Position numbers and translations under genes: made by a program | DNA from: DASXKD01 sp963703605 | Lineage (GTDB): Bacteria > Actinomycetota > Actinomycetes > Streptosporangiales > Streptosporangiaceae | DNA: 64,000 nucleotides | NCBI GenBank assembly: GCA_963703605.1 | Contig: CAVPFC010000046.1 | Coordinates: 131,564 to 195,563, forward strand | Direction: 5' to 3' | Part shown: positions 8,296-15,644 of the stretch, piece by piece | Numbering within the stretch: position 1 is the first letter of the stretch | Layout: every line of letters starts with the position of its first letter | Notes under the pieces: generated by a model | Seen by the model: the letters and a program-made list of their open reading frames with translations, nothing else | The model's database searches: none | What the model was told of the DNA's origin: nothing

Positions 8296-9087
8296 TCAGC
8301 AGCCGTCGTACGGCGCCCAGGGGGAGGTGCCGGCCTGGGCGTACAGCTGGGAGAACGCGGCTTCCTGCACACCGGCGGGCGCGGTCTGAGCGCCGCCGGG
8401 GTACTGGCCGGCGTAACCCAGCGCCGCCCAGGTGGAGGGCAGGAACTGGAACAGGCCGCCAGCGCCGCTCGACGGGTTGACCGCCGACGGATTGCCCCCG
8501 GACTCGCGGGAGATGACGCAGGACTCGAAGGCGGACATGCCGGCCGTGCTGGCCGCCGCCGGGGCCTGGGGCTGCGGAGCCGGGGACTGCTCGGCGGCGC
8601 CGGAGCCGGAGCCCGACGGAGCGCCGTCGTCATCCACGGCGCCGTGCTTGTGGTGGCAGGCCAGCCTGATGTGCTGCCCCGCGTAAATCGCGTCCGGGTT
8701 GCTGACGCCGGAGGCGGCGGCGAGCGATGGGTAGTCGGCAGAGGTGCCGCAGAAGCGGGCGCTGATGCCTGAGAGCGTGTCGCCGGAAACCACGGTGTAG
8801 CTGGAGCGGTGGGCCGCGTGGCGGCCCTGGGTGACCCAGGAGCCGGTGACGGCGACCTTCACCGGGGCCAGGTCCGAGCCGGCGCGGACCAGGCCGGCCG
8901 GAGGGGCGGTGGCCGCGGAGGCGGTGCCCGACAGCACCAGCGCCGAGCCGGCGGCACCGGCCACCAGCGAGGCCGGAAGGGCCTTGGCGGTGCCGATGAG
9001 AGCGGCCGAAGCCGGGGCGCCGGGCTTGATGTGGCGCCCCTCGTAGCGGGACGTGATCTTGGCGTGTTTAGCGGGGCAGCGTGACAT
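8296..9087 (-). CDS. LysM domain and transglycosylase-like secreted cell-wall protein
   Basis: A 263 aa protein probably acting on peptidoglycan. A basic N-terminus is followed by an Ala-rich hydrophobic segment (about 36-60) that could be a signal or anchor. LysM spans about 97-144 (YTVVSGDTLSGISARFCGT...IYAGQHIRL). A Pro/Gln linker leads to a soluble-transglycosylase/Rpf-like domain at about 185-263 with the candidate catalytic Glu195 in SRESGGNPSAVNPSSGAGGL. Start ATG 9087 has AGGGA upstream; the longer frame to 9270 would read through a tandem repeat. Such proteins act in growth or resuscitation in actinomycetes. Confidence 0.88.
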   Translation of the reverse strand: MSRCPAKHAKITSRYEGRHIKPGAPASAALIGTAKALPASLVAGAAGSALVLSGTASAATAPPAGLVRAGSDLAPVKVAVTGSWVTQGRHAAHRSSYTVVSGDTLSGISARFCGTSADYPSLAAASGVSNPDAIYAGQHIRLACHHKHGAVDDDGAPSGSGSGAAEQSPAPQPQAPAAASTAGMSAFESCVISRESGGNPSAVNPSSGAGGLFQFLPSTWAALGYAGQYPGGAQTAPAGVQEAAFSQLYAQAGTSPWAPYDGC

Positions 9088-9122
9088 GAACGGATCCCTG
9101 GTCTTCCCCGGTCGGTGACAGG

Positions 9123-9190
9123 ACACGGCGGGGCCAGGGTCAGGGGCTCCTGCCAAACACGGCGGGGCCAGGGTCAGGGGCTCCTGCCAA
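9123..9190. repeat. Tandem duplication, 2 x 34 bp
   Basis: Two identical 34-base units (9123-9156 and 9157-9190) stand head to tail in the 5' leader of the LysM-transglycosylase gene, inside the 315-base non-coding stretch 9088-9402. Each begins ACACGGCGGGGCCAGGG. Exact identity suggests a recent duplication. The leader could affect mRNA structure. I see no confident riboswitch in the rest of the stretch. Confidence 0.9.
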
Positions 9191-9402
9191 TCAGCGGCTT
9201 CCGCAGGCCCTCGGGCCACCGAAGCGCACCGACGCGACCATAGGGCACCACCGACCCCCCGCGTGTGCATTTCCCGCGAAAACCCAGGTCAGCCACTCTT
9301 CGCGCGGGTCGCGAACTGGAGGCCATCCGGACGCAACCGGTCAGGCCGTGGTAGCCGAACGTGCGGGCCGAAACGCGACACCAGTTGACGGTGCCACAGG
9401 GA

Positions 9403-9624
9403 TCAAGCAGCGGGCGCGACCGTGACGTCGAACGTGACTGTGTCCGCGTCTGGGTCGAAGTCGCGTGGGTCACCCTGGAGTGCAAATGCAATGGCCGCTG
9501 CGGCGTCGCGCTCGGCTTGCTCGCGGGTCGCGGTGCCGCCGCCGATGATGCGCAGGGCCGGCACGCGATAATGCCAGTTTCCGGCCTCGTCGTCGTGGAA
9601 AAGCTCGACCCGCAGCGTGCTCAT
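9403..9624 (-). CDS. hicB: HicB-family antitoxin
   Basis: A 73 aa protein with the short HicB fold: an N-terminal beta strand (RVELFHDDEAGNWHYRVPAL) and a helix with TREQAERDAAAAIAFAL, the pattern of the HicB RNase-H-like domain. It lacks an obvious C-terminal DNA-binding domain, so it may be a neutralising subunit only. It lies 12 bases downstream of the HicA toxin gene, the canonical toxin-first order. AGGAT precedes ATG 9624. Family knowledge, not the sequence alone, supports the antitoxin role. Confidence 0.78.
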   Translation of the reverse strand: MSTLRVELFHDDEAGNWHYRVPALRIIGGGTATREQAERDAAAAIAFALQGDPRDFDPDADTVTFDVTVAPAA

Positions 9625-9636
9625 CGACAGACCATC

Positions 9637-9840
9637 CTAAAGTTTCCGCAACTCAGCAACGGTGTATCCGAAGTGACCGGCGATCTTGGCCATCGCTGGT
9701 CCGCCGAGGTCCACTCCGTCATGGTAAGCCCAGACGCGTCTCTTGCCCCCTTTGGCGAGCACGCGGTGAGAACCCGAACGCCGGATCTCAATCCAGCCGT
9801 CTCGTTGTAACGCCGCAAGGACACGCGCAGCCTTCGCCAT
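9637..9840 (-). CDS. hicA: HicA-family mRNA interferase toxin
   Basis: A 67 aa dsRBD-like toxin. It has LAALQRDGWIEIRRSGSHRVL with the conserved GSHR whose His is catalytic in HicA proteins, then a basic patch KGGKRR, and ends IAGHFGYTVAELRKL. HicA toxins bind and cleave mRNA until neutralised by HicB, which follows at once. I chose ATG 9840 because it gives the family's usual length; a start at 9870 adds ten residues. It is 48 bases downstream of the fumarylacetoacetase gene on the same strand. Confidence 0.8.
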   Translation of the reverse strand: MAKAARVLAALQRDGWIEIRRSGSHRVLAKGGKRRVWAYHDGVDLGGPAMAKIAGHFGYTVAELRKL

Positions 9841-9888
9841 GTCCCGGACAGTAGGCGGCGAGGCAGACAAAGTGCGGTTTCGGGAATG

Positions 9889-11112
9889 TCAGCTGGGATT
9901 GGCGGGGATTATGCGTCCGCGGACTTCGCCGAGGCTGATCAGCTCGCCGGACGGGGCGGGGGCGGTGGCGGAGATGACCACCTCGTCGCCGTCTTCGAGG
10001 AAGGCGCGCCTTGTGCCGCCGGGCAGGCCCAGCGGCTCGGCACCGCCCAGGGTCAGCTCCAGCAGGCAGCCGAGCTGCCCGCGGCCTGGCCCGCTGACCG
10101 TGCCGGAGGCGTACAGGTCCCCCGTGCGCACCGGAGCGCCCCCGGAGGTGAGATGGGCGAGCATCTGCGCCGGGGTCCAGTACATGGTGGCGAACGGCGG
10201 CCGGCTGATCTCGTGCCCGTTCAGGAAGACGGCCAGGCTGACGTCCAGGCCCCACGGCTCCGCGCCGTCACGCAGGTAGGGCAGCGGGGCCGGGTCGCGA
10301 GGCGGGGGGGCGACCCGGGCGTGGCGGAGCGCGTCGAGCGGGACGATCCAGGGTGACACCGACGTGGCGAACGCCTTGCCGAGGAACGGGCCGAGCGGCA
10401 CGGTCTCGAAGGACTGGATGTCGCGGGCGGACCAGTCGTTGACCAGGCACGCGCCGAAGACGTGCTCCTCGAACGCGGCCACCGGCACCGGCCGCCCGTG
10501 CCGGGAGGGGACACCGGCCACGAAACCCAGTTCGGCCTCGAAATCCAGCCGCACCGATGGGCCGAAGGCCGGCTCGGCGTCCCCGGGTTCGCGGCGCTGG
10601 CCGTGTGGCCGGGTGACCGGGGTTCCGGAGATCACCACGCTGCCGGCCCGGCCGTGGTAACCCAGCGGCATGTGCAGCCAGTTCCGCGGCAGCGGCGGCT
10701 GGCCCGGCCGGAAGATCCGGCCCACGTTCTCCGCGTGGTTGCGCGACGCGTAGAAGTCCACGTAGTCGGCCACCTCGAACGGCAGGTGCAGCCGCACCTC
10801 GCCCAGCGGCACCAGGTGCGGCGCCACCACGGCGCGGTGGGCGGGACCGGTCAGCCACTCGGTGAGCCGCTCCCTGGTCTCCCGCCAGGCCGCGGGCCCG
10901 GCGGCGAGGAACCGGTTCAGCGTGGGCCCGGCGAACAGGTCGCGCGACGGCAGCCGCAGGCCATCGGCGACGGCCGCGACGTCGAGCACCCGGTCACCGA
11001 TCGCGACGCCCACCCGGCCACTGGCGGGCCCGGCGGGTACCCGGGAGAAGACGCCGAACGGCAGGTTGGCCACGCCGAACCCGGTCCCCGGCGGCAGGTC
11101 GAGCCAGGTCAT
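9889..11112 (-). CDS. fahA: Fumarylacetoacetase
   Basis: A 407 aa hydrolase that splits 4-fumarylacetoacetate into fumarate and acetoacetate, the last step of tyrosine/homogentisate breakdown. An N-terminal SH3-like domain (about 15-110) is followed by the FAH catalytic fold. It includes YASRNHAENVGRIFR, matching the catalytic His loop, FEAELGFVAG with acidic metal ligands, and ACLVNDWSARDIQSFE. ATG 11112 overlaps the stop of a 33-codon open frame by four bases (ATGA), implying translational coupling. No other homogentisate pathway gene is in the window. Confidence 0.94.
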   Translation of the reverse strand: MTWLDLPPGTGFGVANLPFGVFSRVPAGPASGRVGVAIGDRVLDVAAVADGLRLPSRDLFAGPTLNRFLAAGPAAWRETRERLTEWLTGPAHRAVVAPHLVPLGEVRLHLPFEVADYVDFYASRNHAENVGRIFRPGQPPLPRNWLHMPLGYHGRAGSVVISGTPVTRPHGQRREPGDAEPAFGPSVRLDFEAELGFVAGVPSRHGRPVPVAAFEEHVFGACLVNDWSARDIQSFETVPLGPFLGKAFATSVSPWIVPLDALRHARVAPPPRDPAPLPYLRDGAEPWGLDVSLAVFLNGHEISRPPFATMYWTPAQMLAHLTSGGAPVRTGDLYASGTVSGPGRGQLGCLLELTLGGAEPLGLPGGTRRAFLEDGDEVVISATAPAPSGELISLGEVRGRIIPANPS

Positions 11113-11210
11113 GACGCCGCCGCCGGGACCATCCCCAGCGCGCGCCGCAGCTCCAGCGTCTGCTCCTTGGTGGCCAGGTCCGCCGAGGACGCGAAGGCCT
11201 TATCTGCCAT
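11109..11210 (-). pseudogene. Short N-terminal remnant resembling an MBL-fold hydrolase, coupled to fahA
   Basis: A 33-codon frame starting MADKAFASSADLATKEQTLE and ending in a stop that overlaps the fahA start. It has a good GAGGTGA ribosome site. From memory, this opening closely resembles the first 20 residues of actinobacterial MBL-fold metallohydrolases, after which similarity is lost (LRRALGMVPAAAS). I read it as the retained 5' end of a deleted gene that now serves as a translated leader for fahA. The homology needs a search; the coupling is seen directly. Confidence 0.5.
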
Positions 11211-11288
11211 GGCTGTCACCTCGCTCGCGGTCGGAGATCATCCGGTAACCCGATCGTAGGCACCCCCGGCCAGGTCCGCCGGCCGCGG

Positions 11289-14153
11289 TCAGCCGAGCTT
11301 CGCCCGGACCGCCTCGGCGCCGGGGTGATCGAGCTCGTCGAGTATGTCCAGCGCCTGCTGCCAGGCGGCCCGGGCGGCCCCGGCATCGCCGGCCGCGCCG
11401 AGGGCGTCGCCCAGGTGGGTGAGCAGGGTGGCCAGCTCGGACCGGGAGCCAAGCTCCCGGAGCAGATGCAGTGCCCGGCGGAAGCAGCCGACCGCCATGT
11501 TGTGCTGGCCAAGCAGGTGGTAGACGTAGCCCACACTGTCCAGGGTCTGTGCCTCGCTGCTGCGGCAGCCGAGCTCACGGAACATGGCGAGCGCCTGCTG
11601 GCACCGCGCCAGGGCCTTCTCGTAGTCGCCCAGGTGGGCGTGGTAGTAGCCGATGTTGTTGAGTGCACCGGCCCAGACCACCTGATGGCCCCCGCCCTCG
11701 GCGAGCTCCAGGGCCTGGCGGGCATGATCCATCGCCGTGCCCACGTGCCCCAGCTCCCGGAACGCCCGGCCCAGCTCGATGTGGCTGCGCGCCTGGCCCA
11801 CCCGGTCGCCCAGCGAGGTGAACAGGCCGAGCGCCTGCCGGAGGTGCCCGAGCGCATCGGGGTAGGTGCCCAGCCGAAGCGCCGCGCGGCCGAGGTCGAA
11901 CCAGGCGTGGGCCTGCCCTTCCACCTGGCCGCTCTGGCTGGCCGCCGCCAGGGCGATGCGCTGCATCGCCGCCCAGTCGTGCCAGTCGCCGTGCCGCTTG
12001 AAGTAGGTGGCCTGTGCCCAGCCAAGCTGCCAGGCGTGGGTGCCTAACCCGCTGCGCGCGGCCAGCGCGACGGCCCCGTACAGGACGCGGCGCTCGGCCC
12101 GGAACCACGCCAGCGCCTCCCCGTAGCTGGCGATCTCCTGCGTGGTCACCCCGGCCGCGGGCCGGGCGAGCGCGATCTGCTCGCGCAGTGGGTCGAGCAG
12201 GCGGTCGGCCGCGTGGGCCGTGTGCAGGTAGTGGTCGAGGATCCGGCGGCCCGCCGCCCGGCGCTGGGCCCGGTTCTCACCGGCCTCGCCCTGTTCGGCG
12301 GCGTAGACCCGCAGCAGGTCGTGACAGGTGAACCGGCCGGGGGAGTACTGGGTGAGCAGGTGAGCGCCCGCGAGTTCGGCCAGCGCGCCGTGCGCCGCGG
12401 CCAGCGGCACCCCGGCCAGGCTCGCCGCGCCCGGGGCGGTGATGTCCGGGCCCGGGTGCATCCCCAGGAGGCGGAACATCCGGGCACCTGGCTCGCTCAG
12501 GTTCCGGTACGACCAGGAGAACACCGCCCGGACGTCGGTGGCGATGTCCCTGGTGGCCAGCGCGTCCAGCCTGGCCTGGCGCAGGTCGGCGGCGACCGAG
12601 GCCAGCGGCAGGCGCGGGTTGGTGGCGGCGTGGGCAGCGGCGATCGAAAGAGCCAGCGGGAGCCCGGCGCAGAGCTTGATCAGGTCGGCGACCGCGGCCG
12701 GCTCGCCGGTGAGCCGGTCCGCGCCGAGCCGGCCAGCCAGCAGCTCCGCCGCCTCCGCGTCGGTCAGGGTGTCGAGCGTGAGCACGTTCGCGCCGCCGGA
12801 GGCGACGAGGCCGGTCAGCTGGTCGCGGCTGGTCACGACCGTGAGGCAGCCCGGGCCGCTGGGCACCAGCGGGCGTACCTGCTCCGCGTCCCGCGCGTTG
12901 TCCAGAACGACAAGGACGCTGCGGTCGGCTAGCAGGCTCCGGTAGAGGCCGACCTGGGCCTCCGGGCTCGCTGGGATCGCCTCGCCGTGCACGCCCAGGG
13001 CGGTCAGGAACTCGCGGACCGCCTCTGCCGGGGTGACCGGGGCCCGCGACGGGCCGAAGCCACGCAGGTCCGCGTAGAGCTGACCGTGCGGGAACCGCCC
13101 GGCCACCTGGTGGGCCCAGTGCAGCGCCAGGGCGGTCTTGCCGACCCCGGCCGCCCCGCCGATCGCGGAGATCACCACGGCGCCCGCCGTGGTCACCTGC
13201 CGGTCGAGCAGCGCCGTGAGCGCCCGGAGCTCCACGGTCCGGCCGGCGAAATACCGCGTCGCCGGGGGAAGCTGCCGCGGGGGCGTGCGCACCGGGGCCG
13301 GACGCGCCGTCTCGGCGGCATGCGCCTGCTGTCCCGCGGCGCCGGCGACCGGGGAGGGGAGCGGGCGGACCGGTTCCGCGCCCGGGTGCGGTGGCACCGG
13401 GCTGTCCCACAGCCGCGGGTCACGGACCAGGACGCGGTGCTGGAGCGCCTGGAGCTCGGGCCCGGGCTCCACGGCGAGCTCGTCGACCAGCGTGCGGCGG
13501 ATGCCGCGGTAGACGGCCAGGGCGTCGGCCTGCCGGCCGCAGCGGTAGAGGGCGAGCATCAGGTAGGCGTGCAGCCGCTCCCGCAGCGGGAACTGGGTGA
13601 CCAGGGCAAGCAGTTGCGGTACCGCCTCCTGGTGCCGGCCCAGGTGCAGCTGCGCGTCCAGGCGCCATTCCAGCGCCTGGAGCCGCACCTGCTCGAGCCG
13701 CGGCACCTCGCCGCGCCGCAGCATCTCCGAGGGAACGTCGGCGAGCGGGGCTCCGCGCCACAGGCCCAGGGCCCTGCGCAGCAGGCGTTCCGCCTCATCC
13801 CAGCGGCCGGCCTGAATGGCGGCGCCGCCTTCCACGTAGAGCTTGGTGAACAACGCCAGGTCCAGCTCGGTCTCGCTGAGGTCGATCCGGTAACCGGGGT
13901 TATGGGTCCGGATCCTGGCGGCCATTTCCTGGCCCAGCCCGCTGCGCAGCCGTTTGACGTAGTTGCGCAGCGTCGCGCGGGCCGCCCTGGGCACGTTGCC
14001 CCCCCAGACCGCGTCGGTCAGCTCGTCGAGCGACACCACCTGGTTGGACTGCACAAGGAGCGTCGCGAGCACGATTCGCTGCTTGGCGGCTGGGACGGGA
14101 ATGACCTCGTCATCCCGCTGCACGTGCAGCGGGCCGAGTAAACCTAACCACAT
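11289..14153 (-). CDS. SARP/AfsR-type STAND transcriptional regulator with TPR repeats
   Basis: A 954 aa regulator. Residues 1 to about 95 form an OmpR-like winged-helix domain (LGPLHVQRDDEVIPVPAAKQ; LRNYVKRLRSGLG). A bacterial transcriptional activation (BTAD) domain spans about 100-245. An NB-ARC ATPase begins near 305 with the P-loop GGAAGVGKTALALHWAH and a Walker B VLVVLDNARD. TPR repeats occupy about 720-950. SARP regulators switch on secondary-metabolite clusters, with ATP and TPR ligands as inputs. A strong GGGAGG site precedes ATG 14153. It lies directly downstream of the cysteine-rich peptide cluster on the same strand, so that cluster is a candidate target. Confidence 0.92.
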   Translation of the reverse strand: MWLGLLGPLHVQRDDEVIPVPAAKQRIVLATLLVQSNQVVSLDELTDAVWGGNVPRAARATLRNYVKRLRSGLGQEMAARIRTHNPGYRIDLSETELDLALFTKLYVEGGAAIQAGRWDEAERLLRRALGLWRGAPLADVPSEMLRRGEVPRLEQVRLQALEWRLDAQLHLGRHQEAVPQLLALVTQFPLRERLHAYLMLALYRCGRQADALAVYRGIRRTLVDELAVEPGPELQALQHRVLVRDPRLWDSPVPPHPGAEPVRPLPSPVAGAAGQQAHAAETARPAPVRTPPRQLPPATRYFAGRTVELRALTALLDRQVTTAGAVVISAIGGAAGVGKTALALHWAHQVAGRFPHGQLYADLRGFGPSRAPVTPAEAVREFLTALGVHGEAIPASPEAQVGLYRSLLADRSVLVVLDNARDAEQVRPLVPSGPGCLTVVTSRDQLTGLVASGGANVLTLDTLTDAEAAELLAGRLGADRLTGEPAAVADLIKLCAGLPLALSIAAAHAATNPRLPLASVAADLRQARLDALATRDIATDVRAVFSWSYRNLSEPGARMFRLLGMHPGPDITAPGAASLAGVPLAAAHGALAELAGAHLLTQYSPGRFTCHDLLRVYAAEQGEAGENRAQRRAAGRRILDHYLHTAHAADRLLDPLREQIALARPAAGVTTQEIASYGEALAWFRAERRVLYGAVALAARSGLGTHAWQLGWAQATYFKRHGDWHDWAAMQRIALAAASQSGQVEGQAHAWFDLGRAALRLGTYPDALGHLRQALGLFTSLGDRVGQARSHIELGRAFRELGHVGTAMDHARQALELAEGGGHQVVWAGALNNIGYYHAHLGDYEKALARCQQALAMFRELGCRSSEAQTLDSVGYVYHLLGQHNMAVGCFRRALHLLRELGSRSELATLLTHLGDALGAAGDAGAARAAWQQALDILDELDHPGAEAVRAKLG

Positions 14154-14335
14154 TCCTGCCTCCCCGAGAGATAGGCGGCCGCCGGGCGCCGGCGGGGGTG
14201 TGCCGGAGCCATTCCGTGGCTGCCTTCCATATGACGCCAGATGAGGGGCGCAGGCCCATAGGTTTGCGGCTATTGCCTAATTCTGGCGGGCGAAGGCAGG
14301 CCCGGTGGGACGGGCGGGGCGGCTGTGGCGCTCCG

Positions 14336-14499
14336 GCGGGGGCGGGCGCAGGACGGGGGCGGGCGCTACAGAGCGGGGGCGGGCGCAGGACGGGGGCGGG
14401 CGCGAAGCGCGGGGGGCGGGAAGAGCAGAGCGCGGGGGCGGGAAAGCAGAGCGCGGGGGCGGGAAGGGCAGAGCGCGGGGGCGGGGAAAGCAGAGCGGA
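14336..14499 (+). repeat. G-rich mosaic repeat, copy 1
   Basis: This fills most of the 376-base gap between the SARP start and the signal-peptidase stop. Two unit types are visible. A units (GGGGGCGGGCGCAGGAC-like, about 17 bp) come first, then a GCGCGAAGCGCG junction, then B units (GGGGCGGGAAGAGCAGAGCG-like, about 22 bp). The same order and orientation recur at 56129-56308. Runs of five and three G make G-quadruplexes likely on the plus strand. It does not encode a credible protein. Confidence 0.88.
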
Positions 14500-14529
14500 G
14501 CCGGCCGCTGGTTTCGCCTGCGCCGGCCG

Positions 14530-14997
14530 CTACCGCTGCCCGACCCGGCGCAGGACCACCCCGAGCAGCCGGTCGCCGGGGAAGTACCCGAGCTGGCGGG
14601 AGTCGTAGCTGCGGGCCGGATTGTCGCCGAGCAGCACGAACTTGCCGTCGGGCACGTGCGGCCCCGGCGGCCCCGCCGCGGCGGGCAGCCACGCGTCCGG
14701 GGGCGCGTCGCCGGGCAGGGCCACGACCCTCTTGATCATCCAGCGGTGACGGCCGGCCCGGCCATGGGGCGGCGGGGCGGCCCACGTGCCGTTCCGGTCC
14801 GGCTCCTCGACGACGACGACCTGGCCGCGGCTGAGCTGGCCGATCCGGGCCCGGCGGACCAGGACGCGGTCGCCGGCCGCGAACGTGGGCCGCATGCTCT
14901 CACCGACCACGGTCACCAAGGTGATCCGCCGCCGTACGGCGGCCAGGACGCCCAGCGCCAGCGCGACCAGGCCCGCGCCGAGCAGGTAGCCCCACAT
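14530..14997 (-). CDS. S26-family signal peptidase of the cysteine-rich peptide cluster
   Basis: A 155 aa membrane-anchored serine protease. One N-terminal transmembrane helix (about 3-21) precedes the catalytic motif VVGESMRPTF (Ser34). The general-base Lys89 is in MIKRVVALPGD, and the box-E-like GDNPARSYDSRQLGYFP follows. It is small but has all core motifs. Its ATG overlaps the MauE stop by one base (TGATG), so it belongs to the same transcript. Because the exporter lacks its own peptidase domain and the precursor has an AxA-like site before its first Cys, I infer that this enzyme removes the leader outside the membrane. Confidence 0.88.
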   Translation of the reverse strand: MWGYLLGAGLVALALGVLAAVRRRITLVTVVGESMRPTFAAGDRVLVRRARIGQLSRGQVVVVEEPDRNGTWAAPPPHGRAGRHRWMIKRVVALPGDAPPDAWLPAAAGPPGPHVPDGKFVLLGDNPARSYDSRQLGYFPGDRLLGVVLRRVGQR

Positions 14998-15584
14998 CAG
15001 CCCGGCGTGCGGCGCGGGGCCTGGGCGGGGGTGAACAGGTCGGCCAGGTCCTCCCACCGGATGATCAGCAGCGCGGCGAGGGAAGCCGCCGCGGCGGCGA
15101 GCGCGGTGGCGGCCGGCGCGCCGGGCCCGCCGGCCAGCGGGACGGCTGCCAGGCCGGCGCCGAACGCGGCGAGCAGGACCAGGTTCCGCACCAGGTGCGG
15201 GCGCCCCAGCGGCCGGCCCGGCCGGGCCCCGAAGCACGCGCAGCGCGCCTGGGTGCCCCGGCGGATCGCCACCCCCACCCCGGCGGCCAGCACCGCGGTC
15301 AGCGCGGCCGCGAGGGCGAGCGCCGTCTCGGCGTAGGGGATCACGGCGTGGCCCGGCTCCGCGCCCGCGGCGACGGCTGCCGCCGCGAGGCCCGCGGCTG
15401 TCAGCGCCTCGCTGCACGCGAGCGCGGCGGCCACCGGCGGCAGGACCTCGCGGCGGACCAGGCCGGACTCGCGCAGCCCGGCGACGAACGACCGGTACGC
15501 CCGCCGGCCACGCAGCTTCGCCGCGGCCGAGGCGCCGAAGACCCAGGCGCCGAGGACCAGCACGGCAAGCGCGAGTTCACCCAT
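14997..15584 (-). CDS. MauE/DoxX-like redox membrane protein
   Basis: A 195 aa integral membrane protein with four hydrophobic segments (about 3-22, 50-73, 83-107, 125-165). It carries the MauE-type signature CACFG (Cys115 and Cys117) plus Cys57. MauE-family proteins relay electrons across the membrane for disulfide formation or reduction. Here it is encoded 60 bases after the ABC exporter gene and overlaps the signal peptidase gene. With the TlpA-like protein at 17943 it probably forms the redox pair that oxidises or proofreads the exported ten-cysteine peptide. The direction of electron flow cannot be read from the sequence. Confidence 0.82.
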   Translation of the reverse strand: MGELALAVLVLGAWVFGASAAAKLRGRRAYRSFVAGLRESGLVRREVLPPVAAALACSEALTAAGLAAAAVAAGAEPGHAVIPYAETALALAAALTAVLAAGVGVAIRRGTQARCACFGARPGRPLGRPHLVRNLVLLAAFGAGLAAVPLAGGPGAPAATALAAAAASLAALLIIRWEDLADLFTPAQAPRRTPG

Positions 15585-15644
15585 GACAGCTCCGTTCCCG
15601 CCGCCCCTTCCGCGGGTGCGGCATCCTCGTTCGCGCCATCGCCA

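Noticed and set aside
9088..9402. c-di-AMP (ydaO-type) riboswitch before the LysM-transglycosylase gene
   Set aside because: Expected from the gene type, but I could not match the conserved core by eye; only the tandem repeat is supported. An Infernal search would decide.
14336..14499. CRISPR array or protein-coding repeat in the G-rich segment
   Set aside because: Units are directly adjacent without unique spacers, lengths vary, and no cas genes exist; translated frames are low-complexity.
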